The position numbers and the translations under genes are program-made. The notes beneath the pieces were generated by a model, which had not been told where the DNA came from, did not search any database, and saw only the letters and a program-made list of their open reading frames with translations. A stretch of 64,000 nucleotides of DNA from Taenia hydatigena (lineage: Eukaryota > Platyhelminthes > Cestoda > Cyclophyllidea > Taeniidae), in the NCBI GenBank assembly GCA_036345935.2, contig JADWOT020000006.1, forward strand, positions 22,007,091 through 22,071,090, written 5' to 3'. Positions 31,332 through 44,834 of this stretch are shown here, piece after piece; position 1 is the stretch's first letter, and every line of letters begins with the position of its first letter.

Positions 31332-34300
31332 AAGAGCAGCTAAACTTAATGAGTAGACCTATTTAAAGAAATTAAATTCTATCTGCAGCTACTCCTTTTA
31401 CATTGCAGCCATCGTTTACACTTCTTCAATGGCCAATGAAGTGCATTGGCAGGTGTCTGGAGTTGGAGAGGAATATCCATTGAATTGCCCTATCCAATTT
31501 CTATCCCGATCTCTTAATGTTTGAATCTTCGTCGGTCGAGGCATTAAAAATCCACTTTGAGTTATTTTAATAGAGCAAAGTTTTAACTGAGTTAAGGAAA
31601 CTAACTCCGGTGCCTTTCTAAAATCATAGGCATAAAACCTGAATTGCATCGCACTGAGACTTCAAACATTCTTCGATGATGCGCACACTTGACTTCGCTT
31701 ATTCTTTTCGCTCCTACTATTTGTTTGATCTCTAAAACGCTATAAGTGGTTTGATGTGTGAAAAGTTACATGTTGCATTTATTGAAGGATTGGTAAAACA
31801 GGCACAGACAAAAATCTTGGCTTTAGGTATTGGTGACCCTGCTTGATTTCTGTAAGTCTGAGCATATGAGCAAAGCCAATCAAAATTTAGGGAAAATTTT
31901 TATGCAGCCGCTATGCAGTAGTAAGCAAAATAAGAAATTTATGTAAAGCCTTGCAAATGAGGCTATATTTTGGGTGTCGGATGTGGCTGCTCACGCACCA
32001 CCTGACACGCGATTCGCGAAATCTACTTGACTCGAGAAACCCATGCCTCTGCACGTTCACATCAGCTGTTACCTTCGGAGACCCACAAGAACACTCAAGA
32101 GGCACCAATCCCTGGCTGACAGATTTCAGCTTCTTTTTTAGACTTTGCGTTCTCTGAAATGCGTACCCTTTCATTTTTACGTTGACTGAATTTTATCTCA
32201 GATACTCTTCCACATAAATGTAGTTCTAATTAGACTGTGATTAGTGCTCTTTCTAGGCCTACTTTAATATGCAATGGCATGATTAGCTAGAGGACTATCT
32301 TTTCCTTGTTTTGGTAATGCAAAATTTTCCTACTTAATTTTCTTAAAATGTGTTACTTGGCCATGTCGGTAATGGCATCGGAGCGTAGAAGCATCACTTT
32401 TACACCGCCTCTTTTCCTTCCATCATCTTTTAATTAGGGTTGATTCGAGGAATATATGAAATTTTGACGACTATAAGCGTAGTGTCTGTAGATTATGAAA
32501 AGGAAATTACCTGATCAGTCATTTTAAAAGATTTGTTTAGTAGGCTCTATATGAATAATCTGATGGGAGCATTCACTGGTTTGTGGCTACGAAATAATTC
32601 TATCATGCAACAAATCAGAACAGTCATTACGATTCCTGTTCGTCTTTAAGTATACGTTTCTTTTCCGGGAAACCAATTTCGGTTGTCGGTCGCTGAACAA
32701 ACGAAACATTTATGTGTCGCAGAGAATAATAGCATAACTTTAAGATAAACCTTAATTGCAATAAACCAAATCTTTGCGTTGTTAAGCCGATTTTTGTGTA
32801 CCATAATGAATAAATAGTTAAAAACGTTCAAAGTCAACGTGTTAGATCCCGAGGAATTACTTGGTCTTTGCCAATTCGCACCAGTACATCCCAAAAGAAC
32901 GTCACTTTGTCTCTTGATGATAAATGGCACAGCAAACACCACTTTACAAGGTAATTTCCCATTCTCAATCCACTATTGTTGGCTAATTTTATCTACAATT
33001 CACCTTAAGTAAATGTCTGATTGATAGCTGAGAGAAGAATGAGCTCATGATTGCCCTTAAATACTAGGCAATCACAGCGCAATTATGCGTAAATGGATGC
33101 GCCAAATTTCAAATTAATAGATCTAATGCAGGTCCAGCCTATTCGAAAATAGCTTTAACTCATGCAGTAAGACCCGATTTGTAATATCATTGAGCAGACG
33201 TTCAATCAACAGTTAAGGCGAGAACAGGGAGCAAATGCAAATGTTCGAATGTATCCTACGTTTGCTGTAGTCCTGGCAATGATCAAAGTAGCTGAAAATA
33301 GAACTAGTGACGATAAAATTGAACGCAAGAAGGCAATAATGCTAGCAATTTTATTACCTTTGGCTTTTAATTATGTCACACTATCACTCCTAGCTTCTGT
33401 GTTAGTCTCCTCATTTCCTCTTTTTATTTCTGTTCCCCGCCTACCTAATTCACTCATTCATTCCCAGTAGTGCGCAAATTACTCGTATTTGAAGAGAACC
33501 TCTCCTTTTTAAAGCCAAGCTTGCCCGTGTAAGATGGTTGTTGAATTCTTTGTTGCTCATTTAGGCGTTTAGGCAACCTCAGTAGTTCCAAAATAGGAGT
33601 CAAAATTCCTACTAACACACAATGAAGTAGCAACGTTGGACTGCAGCTAAGATTTGTATCGCAATTTTACATATCATCTTAGACTCTGCATTGACTAATA
33701 GATTACGATTAAAAATTAAAACATGCGTCAATTACTCCTCTAGGTATCCTCAGCTTTTTAGTTCCATTCCTCCTCCACCAAGCGTTTGACTTTGTTTGGA
33801 CTTGTTATGCACTACAGGCAGGCATACTCTGTCGGGTCAGCAAAATGCCGCTTTCTCAGCATTAATGCTTGTACTCTTTCCTCCTGCAAGAATAAAACCT
33901 CGATTTTGTGGTCTGAAGTTCGGCTTCAGCAGGCATCCATCACATCCTAGAATTCTCTACTGATGGCGATAGCTACTGGTTTCGTTCATGTACAGAGAGG
34001 GATGTAATCCATAATTGCACATTTAATTTGTGTATCTTCCTTACTGCTTATCTAAACCACGTTTCAAGATCTTGTTGGTGTCCGTTCCTGTGTCCACAAA
34101 AGGAGAGACTGGCTTGTAAGCGGCGTCCTACTTGAGGATAAGATGCAGAATGAATGGCAAAATTTGTCATGAATGAGTTTCATTGATTCAGTTTAGCTGT
34201 TTGATGTTACTTAAGATGGCATTCTGCAAAGAGCATGATTTCTCTTCTTCTTTATGCTTGAATGACTGACCTTGTCATTCGAGGTGTGCACAAGATGTGC

Positions 34301-34477
34301 ACTAGAAAATATTTCTGTCTAGCACAAGCTAAACAGGAACAAATCTCCACAAGATAATTAAAACTTCTTGCATTTTTAATTAATAAGCTATCAATGCACT
34401 AATTTTGAACTCATGGCATACCAAACAGCAGCCTTTCCCGGTGACTGCATGAGTTTTTATATTATTTTGATAAATAC
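31332..34477. other. No confident gene; one GC-richer patch
   Basis: Around 31980-32130 the sequence is locally GC-richer and open on both strands. On the minus strand, GLVPLECSCGSPK is bounded by ATCTGTCAG and by CCGAAG|GTAACA, which would make a 43-nt micro-exon. I cannot link it to other exons. The rest shows nothing. Confidence 0.35.
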
Positions 34478-34849
34478 ATGCAGCCACACTGGTCTCCCGC
34501 TATTTATTCACCAGCTCTAGAATATTCAAACTTGTTATTAAATAGCCAAAGTAGCACTAGAATTGGTACTAGTATGAAATGCTTACTTTATGAATTAGGG
34601 GCAATTAAAGCAGTCATCCATGTGGCCGACACTAGGGTATATTTAGGGAACTCGGCCACTTGGCATCCTTTCTTTCACTGTATTAGAGATATACAGAGAG
34701 AAATTGATAAACAAGGAGTTAAATGCACACTGAATACACAATACTATCGCAGGTGTTTGAAATACAATATTTTTTATTCCTTTGCAGTGTCCTTCACTCC
34801 GTGTTTGTTAAAAAAGGCGCGAAATCCGTGCAAACTGATAACTGCATGA
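34478..34849 (+). CDS. Anonymous 123-residue ORF
   Basis: From the ATG at 34478 the frame reads MQPHWSPAIYSPALEYSN, then GAIKAVIHVADTRVYLGN and DIQREIDKQGVK, ending ARNPCKLITA at TGA. AATAAA follows at 34871-34876. It is among the longest frames in the AT-rich part. There is no signal peptide, membrane segment or familiar motif, and no TATA box at the usual distance. Expected frame lengths in 48 kb of AT-rich DNA make chance possible. Confidence 0.25.
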   Translation: MQPHWSPAIYSPALEYSNLLLNSQSSTRIGTSMKCLLYELGAIKAVIHVADTRVYLGNSATWHPFFHCIRDIQREIDKQGVKCTLNTQYYRRCLKYNIFYSFAVSFTPCLLKKARNPCKLITA

Positions 34850-34876
34850 AAAATGGCAAAATAACAACTGAATAAA

Positions 34877-37800
34877 CACAATTTTATGAGTTGCTTACAT
34901 ATTTCCGACTCTCTGATGTTAATGATGCAGTGTATTTGGTTTCCTGTTTTGCATTACTGACTAATATGGACTACGAATAGAGAATTATAAAACCTTAAGT
35001 AGAATGGGATCACTACCTATAGATTATAAAGAATAATAAACTAATGTCCTTATCTGGCTATAAAACACACCATTAATTTGAAAAAGATAGTGTTTTTTTA
35101 ATCGAAGGCCTGTCTATCTTGGTTGAAGCGGGTAATAGAACGTGGTACACTGATTCTTCCTGTGGTCGCAATAAATCATATCCGATGGACGAGAAAAGAC
35201 TGTTATCATGTTATATTCCCAAAAGCAGTTAGTCTAAACCTAAATCAGCACAGCCATCACCGAATAGTTTCCATCTCATTCAATCTTCTTTGCAAATATA
35301 CTGTTTATATCGTACAAATTCTTGTGAACCATGGGACAGAACAAAAAAATAATAGTCATAAGTCACTAAATGAAGAAGTATCAGTCTCATATTTGTGCCA
35401 CTTTAGCTAGGATTGTTAAAGGTTTCTCGATTTTGCATCCTCTGCAAATTAAAACGCGCCGCAGCAGAAGTCTACCTTTGCTATTGTACTCAAGGATAGA
35501 TTACTTTTCGTAGTGAAAGCAATTCTTATCTTCGCTGCCTTTACCAACAGTGTTAACACGTTTCGATGCTAGAAGAAAGAACACCGCCTTCTGAATTATT
35601 ACATAAATGTGCCTTTTCTAAAAGTAGCTAGTCTTTCTCTGATAACACTTATCATTTATTAAAACTTAAATCTTGTTGCTTGCACTCATTGTACTTTGAG
35701 CCCAAAATTGAGAATTCCTTGCATATAATCTCTGTTCCAACTCTTATTACCATGGTCTTGGAGACGTTCAGTGCCGTCAGCTAGCCGCGCGAGTTGGAAA
35801 ATTTTCCCACCTTAATTATAGCATGAAAGTAATGTGCGTAGCAAGGCTAAATTTAAACGTTTGTAGGCATCAAGCCAAATCACTACGCACAGACAATACA
35901 GGGCACGTGAGAAGAAGTCGTGAATCTATAAAAGGACAGTACTACATATGCATCTACTTTATGTTCATAAAGAAGAATAAGGTGATGATGCCATTAATGA
36001 TAAATTCATTGCGCAGGAAGAAATGCTTGCATGTGAGCCGCCCTTTCGTTTCTAATTGCTACTTTCTAAGTTTGTACGACTTTGGGAATCATTTTCACAA
36101 TTAACAAGCCCACTCCCATTTTCGACGTTGACACACTCTTGAAGGTTATCAGGAGGCTCAAATTTCTGATTTTTTTATCAGCTTCGGCATTGTTTTTACC
36201 TCCAGCTTCATCCTCTTACTTGACGCTTATACCGCTCTGATACTCGCCCTTACTACTAGTACAGCCACCTACACTAGTTGTGCTTTCTTTGCCTCCATTT
36301 TTTTACCGTGATGTACATTAGTGTTCACTCGTGAAGACAATGACTCTACCAACAACTTAGCTAAAGCGATCAGGCAATTGTGCATAGGTGAAGAGATGTC
36401 ATACATGCCAACAGCCTGTTTATTATGCTATTGTACATGCATTCCGCATTACATTTTTTGTTGCACCATTCTTAAATATGCAATCACATCACTATACTTT
36501 TATTACATAAAGGCCTGGTAAATGCTGTGAGCTCAAATTTTCTTAGATTTGGCCTTAACGCACAAAAGCATTGCATTTAGCTTGAAACAATTTTTAATGA
36601 TGGAGTCAGAATACGGCATTGCTTTTGTGACCATCTTTTGACACCTTAAAGCCAGTCGCAAACCAGCGATTCCAACTGTTTCAAGAATTGGCAATTTCCT
36701 ATTAAAAAAATATTGAATTGGCAAGCGTTCTTTCACTACTGTCTAGAAATTTTGAAACAACAGAAGGGAATGTGCATGAACACATAAACTGTCTGTTTTT
36801 ACCATCTACAGCCGCAAAGGAGAAGACAATTCCTTTGTTCGGCAGTGATATACGGGAACCATTACTTGAGGTATGCAACATTTCATGAGGCTTTGAGAAG
36901 CCTTATGTGATTAATGTAAACATTATAAAGCGAGGATGGTGAATAAAAAAGCGAGGCCTCTGTGGTGTGGATAGGATGGTAAGTCGTGGTACATAAAAGC
37001 AGTACGAATCAAATGGAGTAGGGAATATATTTATTTAATTTTGCTCCTTTAAATGCTTGCATTTTAAAAATTTTTTAATGCTCGTCTCTACATAGTCATC
37101 AATTTATCTCTTTGATGTTTGACCGTCTGGTGATGAGCTAACATCAATAAATTGTATTTGTATAGATAATGTCTTATTATCTTAAAGCTTCAATTCGGTT
37201 GCACTTTGCGCCCATTTTTGAATTTAAAAATTTTTTAGGGTTAAGTAATTTTTAAATGCATGGAAGTTTCCAAGATTTGACATCTTTGAATGTTGCTGGT
37301 TAAAGAGTTGTGCTGTATCCCGGTGTATTGCCTTGTTGATATAATGGATTCTTTGTCGGTCTTACCAACGCCAAGTTTTTATTTAAGTAGGCTACATTTA
37401 TTAAAAACGATCATGCCATCCAACACGCAGACAAAAATGTATCCGTTTTCCGTTGTGCATCGCTAAATTTTCCTCGAATAGAATAATAAAATAAGCTTGA
37501 TTTAAAAATCGTCGTCGTTACTGCATCTTGCTCTGCTCAGGTAAGAATGGGTTCCACTTCTCAAGTTTTTCCGTGTCTTTGTATGCCAACAGATATGCCG
37601 TATGTGGTTTACAAGGCGATACGACATTACTCTTCTCCAAAGTTGCATTTTCCATGTTGTTATATTATCCAAGTCGGTAGACATTGACACAATTATTTGG
37701 CGCAGAAATGGTTGCACTGCTCTTTAGGAATAAAGTAGCATTATACTACTTCATTTGACAATTTTTAAAGCACAAGCTGAGGTGGTAAAAGTGTCGCTAC

Positions 37801-40800
37801 AAACGGAACGTCGGTGTGAAGTCTACACCACTGCTTAAATTAGTGTCATTACACCAAATTAGTTGGTAAGTTTATCACAGAGTTCCCCCATAATTATGAT
37901 TTTTCCTTAAAACTCGTTTTGCTTTCATTGATGTGAGGATGTCTGTTGGGTGGAGCTTGTTGGCACAGGTAATGTGTGAACGGAAGTTTCGAATTTTACC
38001 ACAGAAGATAGAGGCAAGTAATCTCGTGGAGTATTACGTAGACTTGATTTTCTCCAAACAAACAAAGATTATGCATTCCATTGGGCTAATATCAATGTTA
38101 TAGTGTGTTTCGGTGATCAGTGTTTTCCTTATGAACCGGTGCGAAAACTATTTATCGCCTCCAAATTGCGATGCAGTGCGGTTTGGCGATTGCCAGTGCT
38201 AATGCTAATGCATTTGCACTAAAGAGGTACCTGATTATAAAAAAATTTGCCTATTATTTAACGGCTTTGACGTTATGTGTAGATATTGAGCGGGCGTCTA
38301 TGCTAAAGTCTCAACTGCCACTGCTAGATAAGCGCCTTCCCCTTATGCTGGTGTGGCTCTCGTTTAGGAATTCCGCCATCGTTCTTTTGTTAGTGGGTTG
38401 ACCAGGGCCCATGCCAGTAGCCTCAAGGCATTCTGTGTGTCAAACATACATTCTACCTATGTATTATGTCTTAGAGAAGTCTTTAAGAGTCGCACAAGCA
38501 CACCATGGATTGGTACTGTAATGCAGCAATCCTTTCCATAACCCCTACGAATACCTGAAGTAAATTATAACTTCTACCTTCGAATAAATCATATTGTTAC
38601 TAAATAAGGCCAGTAGTCTATGTTCATGCGGTAGAGCACCAAAAAAGTACATTCTTTATAATCAGTTTTTGTTTAAGCAGTCCCTACTTTATCTGGTCTA
38701 ATATTTTGCTGATTTAATGATAGACTTCCTTAGAAATTTGCATGCTACTCTTATAAACACTTTAGATTTGCATAATATTAATCGGCTTTAATGGGTCCTC
38801 CTGATGTTGTTTGTCCATAAATGAACGAACAATGAAAGTCATTGCTTTGTTTTTACCCAAGCAATGGGCTTCTTGGTCAATTTCTTCCGATAATATTAGT
38901 ATTTTTTCGTTCAATACTTGCTTGAGAGTGTCTGATTAAATTTGTTTTCTTAATCGAATGCTTTTGACAAAATTTAATTTATTTTGCGAATCGCGGAGCT
39001 AAAATTTGGGTGTTTTTTAACTTTGCGATGCTAAACCAAAGCAGATTTGCGCATTCTTTGTACTGTTTAAGATTTTTGCAGGGCTCCTTACAACTTTTTG
39101 TTTGTACATTTGATTTATCGGACACTTTACACCATAAAAGGATGCACAGATTGCAAAATTATTCACGAACAAAAGTGCAATTAACTAATTTTGCAATGCG
39201 GCAAATTGTGCAATTTTAAATGGTCATTTTATCTGCTATCCATTTTCGCTGAGGCAAATCGGTCATTTTAGCAAAGTCATAGTCAATTCTCTTATTCTAA
39301 CGAAAAATTTGAATTAAAAGGTGTTCTATTCGCATTTATTTTCTCTGTTTTTATAGAGCGCTGGCAAAATGTTGCTAAGCGCTTACTTCGGTTTACATAA
39401 AATAGACTAATCAGAAATTATACCATTCGGCAATTTATCAGCACGGCGTAGTTCCCTCTTAAAGACTATTTATAAGGAAAGGAAATAAAAATTACACGTA
39501 ATTGCTACTTAATCATATCTCAACATCAGAAAATTGTATGGAATTTTTAGATTGTTTTAGCTCATTTCTAAAAAATTCCATCCAACTTTTTGCCAGTGCG
39601 TTTGACATAGTATCGAAACCACGACGTATGCGCTGCAGTAAACCAAGCACATTGTAAATTCCGCATGTTTCCAGCAGCTGTTCGCAAAACTTGTTTCCTC
39701 TTCCCCCAAAACTCATAAACACTGTTTTAAATATACTTCATATTTTAATGCACCACAGCGGCGACAATGAGCACTTGGTTAGTGTCAAATAAATCCAACC
39801 TGGTCAACGGCATCCACCTGGAAAGAGGGTAAGCACATTGGTGCGAAAACTTTAAAGTCCGCGCAAAAGCAGCAGCAATACCACAAAAATGCACTTCTTC
39901 AAGGACACAAAAGGGGAAATCAAATATCACTAAACAGTCTTATGATTTTGTTGCATTAACAAATAAAATTTGAACAGAATTTACGCTATCCGTGCCAAAT
40001 TCGGGCAAACAATAAAGCTACGTAGGCTACGCTACCAAAAACGTGTACTAAGAGTTAAGCTGTGGAAGAATATTGTGTATTCTTGAATGTGTAAGCTATA
40101 GATTTTGCACGGAAGTTGTCGAAAATTAAGTGCATTCAAGCGGACCCCACAAACGCAAAATTAATTCTGCGGGCATAACTATGACAGTTGCTTGAAGGCC
40201 TCAGTGGTGGTATGAATGCCAAGGCTAAATTCTCCTCTTGCCATGTTTTAAGGTTGCTTTTTTAGTAGAATCAAATCAAGTAGTCAGACAGCGCCTGCAT
40301 AAAGCACATTTGTTGACTTTTAGGTAACGTGTAGTTCGGTTGTTCCAACCTCGTGATCAAACAGACGTCATTGGTTTCCAAGATGACTAAGACTGCCGAT
40401 TCATGATAAAAATTTGGCAGCATGCAAAGCCCTCGCATCCCTTAATACAAACCGCCCACCCGTGGTTACTGTCTCTAATAAAGAAAGTTAGTAACCAAGC
40501 TATAATTAAGGACTAACAGAAGTATTACCACAAAAATTGTGCTTCAATGTGATGCATACCAGCATAGTTTGCATCAAAACTTTCATTTTATGTAAATAAA
40601 AGCCAAAGTTATAAAATTTCTTTTAATACTAACGAATTATTGCCAAAACATAGTCAAATGTGCTTAAATTCTAAGCCACATGCGGGGTAAACAACGAAGC
40701 AGTTTGACAAACGTCCGGCCATCATGCCAAAGCCTTTGGGTGGTCGTATACAACGAGAAGTGATGGAACTTCTTTGTCAAAAACCCACCTTTAAATGCGT

Positions 40801-43300
40801 ATTTCCTTTGCTGCATTTTTTGTTCTCCCCAAAATGGACTTCAAGTGGTTTCTAATTGGATGCACCATGGCAACTGCTGACAAACGTGAAGCTATTATTT
40901 TTTTAATGCAACCAATATCGTACAAAGGATCTGCCGCAAACAAAATTATTTTTGAGTTACTATTGAAGCAGTTTTTGCTTTGATTGTTTTGCATGCTAAT
41001 AAAAGTGGCATTAAAAATGATGATAGTACGAATACTTAAAGAAGTGACTAAAGTAAAGTAGGCATAAAAGTGGCCTTCCATTCGCATGGAAACTTTAGCT
41101 TCTTAGTATTGCTTGTCTTAAGCTAGAATACCTATGGATCTGCAAATCGCATAACAAAATGAGTCTCTTAGAATCTCAGGCACGTAATGTGGAAAACTTA
41201 TTAAAATTTGTGGTAAATGCAACGAATTATCTTAGTTCGCTTTGTCAAGACAAAGTCATTCTGCAAATCACTTAATCAAATCATTATTGAGGTTATTTGA
41301 AAACACCTTATGGCAATTTAAACTTCTCTTGCCATGCCATGATTACTTTGAGTGACGCGTTTCCAAGTAGGTCAACCTTCTCTGTGCACTTTTCGCCTAG
41401 CGGATGCGTCTTATGTTTCTTCAGTAATCTTGATTCATATAAAAAATTAGTTTATCTTGTTGTCACTGTATCACTGCCTTACCTTAAATTAAAGGTGCGA
41501 TAAAAAACAACCCAATTATCTAAAACTGAAGACACACTTATTACCATATGCAGCGAGAGACTTAAAGATTTATGCTAACCAGACACATGTCGCATAAACG
41601 TGGCAGTAGTTTAATTCTTGGCAGGAATAGGGATTACGCTTGCCATGAATCCCTGCGTATTCAAGAGGGCTAAAAGGCACCCAAACAACAAATTCCACAG
41701 AAGGTGCGCAAGCCTATCTTTGGCACTTCCGTTTCAAAGATTGTGATGGTGTATTAGCAACTAAGGTTATTTGCTAAGGTGATTTGAGTTTTGAGTTTAA
41801 TGAATGCGTAATGTGTCAATGGAAGTGGTTAAGCAGGGCGCTTTAAGCATAATAAGGCAATGCTAAAATCTGTAAGGCATGCTTTGAGGCAGAGCTACTT
41901 GATAAAACGTAAAATGAATTTACATTCAACAGATTTGGCACTTGGTGTCAAAAAATAATGCAAACACAAATGAGAGTAGTACGAAGTAGCCGATACGAAA
42001 GAGGTGATCCACACTATTTCCAGCTTGTGGTATGTGTCGCATTAATCGCAATCCCAAATAAAATTCTCAAAGTTAATACAATATTAGATGCTAAAATTAA
42101 ACACCTTTTTGTAAATTCATTCAAAGTATCGAAAACATGTTAAAACGACGTTTGTCGATTGAATGAATTTCAAAATAATCTAGCATGCGATTTTGTGCGC
42201 GATTGTAACAAAAACTTGGTTTAAACTGTGGTAACTGAACTGCAAAAATTGTAAAATTTTACTAAATGGCTACAAACTTTAAAAAGATTGTACGTCATTC
42301 TAGTACGTATCTGATAACTACAGGGAAAGGCCAAATTATAAAAAATGGTTCAAAAGCACGTTACTACAATCTTTTAGAATTATTTTTTTATAGTGAACAT
42401 TTAAATCAACGAAATAAGCCGTTATTAGCTCCAAGGTTTGGTTCCCATGGCTAATTTAGCAGCAATGCATGCTCTTTGTAAAAAAGGTTTTGCGTTGGTC
42501 GTTCCTCATTGTTATGTTTAGTCCATCAATCAACCCATTGTTATGTTCCGCTTTTTGTTTATGACATGTGTTAACTTTTTTAATTCAGGTGACTTTGTGC
42601 GATTTTAAAATAACTTGATTTAATGAAAATCTTGTTAATCACTTACTACAAAAGAAGTTTTGTCATGGAATCGACACTGAAACGCACACACAGTCATCGT
42701 AATTTAGTTTTACAATGATGACAAACGGCCCCATAATTTCTAATGTTGTTGTTTTCACTGCTAGTTGTTTATGCTTAAGGCACGAGAATGTGGAAATCAC
42801 AACTTTGTGAAATGCATTTCAGCCAAATTTCTATTGCCCAGGGGTTCTAATACTTGGTCAATAGTCCCGATATTTAAGTTGACAGCACACAATAAATGCA
42901 AAATGTTTAGTAGGACTTTTGTTAAGTCATGAAATGTGGTTTAAGATGCTTGAATGATTTCTAGTTCTGGCCGTTTAAATGAGTTTACTGTACAATGTAG
43001 TAGACTAATTTGTTCATAATCTTAAGATAATAACTATTGCAGATATTCATGAACCGCGAGGTGTAAAATTATGCGTTGATTACTTACAACTTGTGACTTG
43101 TCACATGGACGCAACGAAACAAAGCATTCGTGTTGATGTTAGTCATTGTTCCTTTGTGATTTGCTTTGCAAATTTTATTAACTTGAATTTTAAAAACAAA
43201 CTTTGGGATAAAATTTTTAGTCCGATAACGTTGTTAATAATAGAAATGAAGTATGGTTATTAAAATCCTATTAATTCACCGCATGTGGTGATATCACAAC
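34877..43300. other. About 8.4 kb gene-poor AT-rich DNA
   Basis: Many short frames (36-39 and 41-42 kb) have no support from splice sites, promoters or composition. A strong TATAAAAGG at 35927 is followed only by a 48-codon Lys-rich frame without signal peptide. I see no repeat array, RNA gene or transposon ends. Confidence 0.45.
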
Positions 43301-43303
43301 AAG

Positions 43304-43313
43304 TATAAAAGGC
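43304..43313 (+). promoter_or_regulatory. Strong TATA box (TATAAAAGGC) without an obvious product
   Basis: One of the best TATA elements in the window. The three ATGs nearest downstream all open frames of three codons or fewer. It might drive a spliced or non-coding transcript, or be a chance match. The frame at about 43492-43750 lies downstream. Confidence 0.3.
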
Positions 43314-43491
43314 GTTGTTTTTCGCACTTTAGGACTATCAATTCGGCTTTCCCTTTGTTACGTAAACAAAATGTGAGCTCTAAAATTTAAGCAATTGGCC
43401 ACATCGACACGATATGAATTAATACAACCTTTTGGTAACAAGGGGACTGACGTATTAACTCCTATTGGTAAACATGTGTGTCTGAATCTCT

Positions 43492-43750
43492 GTGAAATTT
43501 TCTGCTGCCGCCACATTTTTACCTGGTGGTATCAAAAGGACCACAAAAGAGCATAGAACATTTCATTTTTAGGTGTGCATGTCATGGTTATTCATATGAT
43601 AGGAGTTTGCTTGACCTTTTACAACAATCTAACCGCCAAGCAATGTCTAAGTTAAAATTTTTCTATCGTTTCAATGATGTTGTAAAGACTTTGATTAGAG
43701 AAAGAAAGATTTGCCTATTTTTAATTTCGCTTTTATTTTCATCAAAATAA
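43492..43750 (+). other. ORF vaguely resembling the 3' end of a non-LTR reverse transcriptase
   Basis: After a TGA the frame reads FLLPPHFYLVV, SKGPQKSIEHFIFRCACH and a Lys/Leu-rich end to TAA 43748-43750. SIEHFIFRC recalls the E..xHxLxxC segment of the Cys/His knuckle at the end of many non-LTR retrotransposon ORFs. The upstream CxxC half of that motif is absent in this frame. No poly(A) tail or target-site duplication is evident, so this is only a hint. Confidence 0.2.
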
Positions 43751-43978
43751 CACGATATTGGGAGGATAAAGCACTTTATTTAAATAACGTTCTTCTAATT
43801 TATTTGCGCATTTGTTTTGCTGTCATCTTGAAATTTGTGTTCTGCAAATAAGTGGTGGGTGTTAGAACCAATGCAAAATTTTCTAGCTTACCTAGCAAAT
43901 GTTAGGGTCGAATAGAACGGACATATTCTACCCAAAATTTAATCAAAGTTAATGTGGAGTTAATTTTAAATAATAGTC

Positions 43979-43985
43979 ATTTATT
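43979..43985 (-). terminator. Candidate poly(A) signal of the RhoGEF gene
   Basis: On the minus strand an AATAAA lies about 315 bases past the RhoGEF stop at 44301; another occurs near 43775. Either would give an ordinary 3' UTR. Confidence 0.35.
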
Positions 43986-44300
43986 TTGGAATTGTTTCAT
44001 CGTTTAGAAAATCAGCCACAATTACTACTACTAAAAGATTTTATAAATGTTGGTGAACTGAAGCGAAGTGAGATGCCAAAAAAATACTAAAAAAGTTACA
44101 TATTTGTAACAAAAATTGATAGAATGCTTGCATCAAATGTGAACTTACATCAGTATCTGTATGATGGCCTTTTTTATGTGTACACATCAGGTTATGCATT
44201 TTTGGTGTCGAATATCGCATTTGGCCACTTAATTATGTACAAGAAGGCGGAAGCTATGAATAAAGCAAAGCCTGGAGGTATCGAGAGGTGCAAAGATGTG

Positions 44301-44834
44301 TCAAATACCACTAGAAGTGAGAGTGTTGGGTAAATGATTCGTTGTTGTTATTGTTGTTATCTTAGACGGCGTTAGTGTTGTCGGAATTCCACGTTTGATA
44401 CTGCCAGTGGCTGTGGTAGAGCTTCTACCACTGCTGATACGGAATGATGAACGCAAACGTGAGAGCATTCTAGACGATGATTGTTTTCGATGACTCGTGG
44501 GTTCAGCATTTGCGCTGGTGGTCGTTGACTTGTGTCGAAGCAGCTGCGGTGTCATCGGACCTAAAGGCAAACTTGATTTTGGGCTTTCAGTGACGACTTC
44601 CGTCGGGTGAGTTGAAGATGTTGACGGTGGTGGTGGACGTGGCGGTGGAATAGCTGAGTGCGGTGACTGAGGTCGTGGCGGTACAGGCGGTGGTTTGGGA
44701 CTTTCGTTCATCGTCGTTTTGTCTACGATAGACCATCGGAAGAGGCGGCGACGAGTTTGGGCTGGGTTTGCGGTTGCGTGACTAGTTGAGGCACTTCGAT
44801 TTGATTGAAAGGACGAAAAGATTTCGGAAAATCC
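44301..44834 (-). CDS. Terminal exon of a Trio/Kalirin-type RhoGEF: SH3-ligand and Ser/Thr-rich tail
   Basis: The minus-strand acceptor TTTCTACAATAG precedes 44834 and the exon is read in phase 0: GFSEIFSSFQSNRSAS, then RRRLFRWSIVDKTT, then a proline-rich block MNESPKPPPVPPRPQSP and PPPRPPPPSTSS. PPVPPR fits a class II SH3 ligand (PxxPxR). A basic Ser/Thr-rich tail ends LTSSGI at TGA. Full-length vertebrate Trio and Kalirin carry SH3, Ig/Fn and kinase domains after the second PH domain. None is present here, so this protein ends in a disordered tail that may recruit an SH3 partner. The acceptor and open frame are seen; partner binding is inferred. Confidence 0.65.
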   Translation of the reverse strand, partial: GFSEIFSSFQSNRSASTSHATANPAQTRRRLFRWSIVDKTTMNESPKPPPVPPRPQSPHSAIPPPRPPPPSTSSTHPTEVVTESPKSSLPLGPMTPQLLRHKSTTTSANAEPTSHRKQSSSRMLSRLRSSFRISSGRSSTTATGSIKRGIPTTLTPSKITTITTTNHLPNTLTSSGI

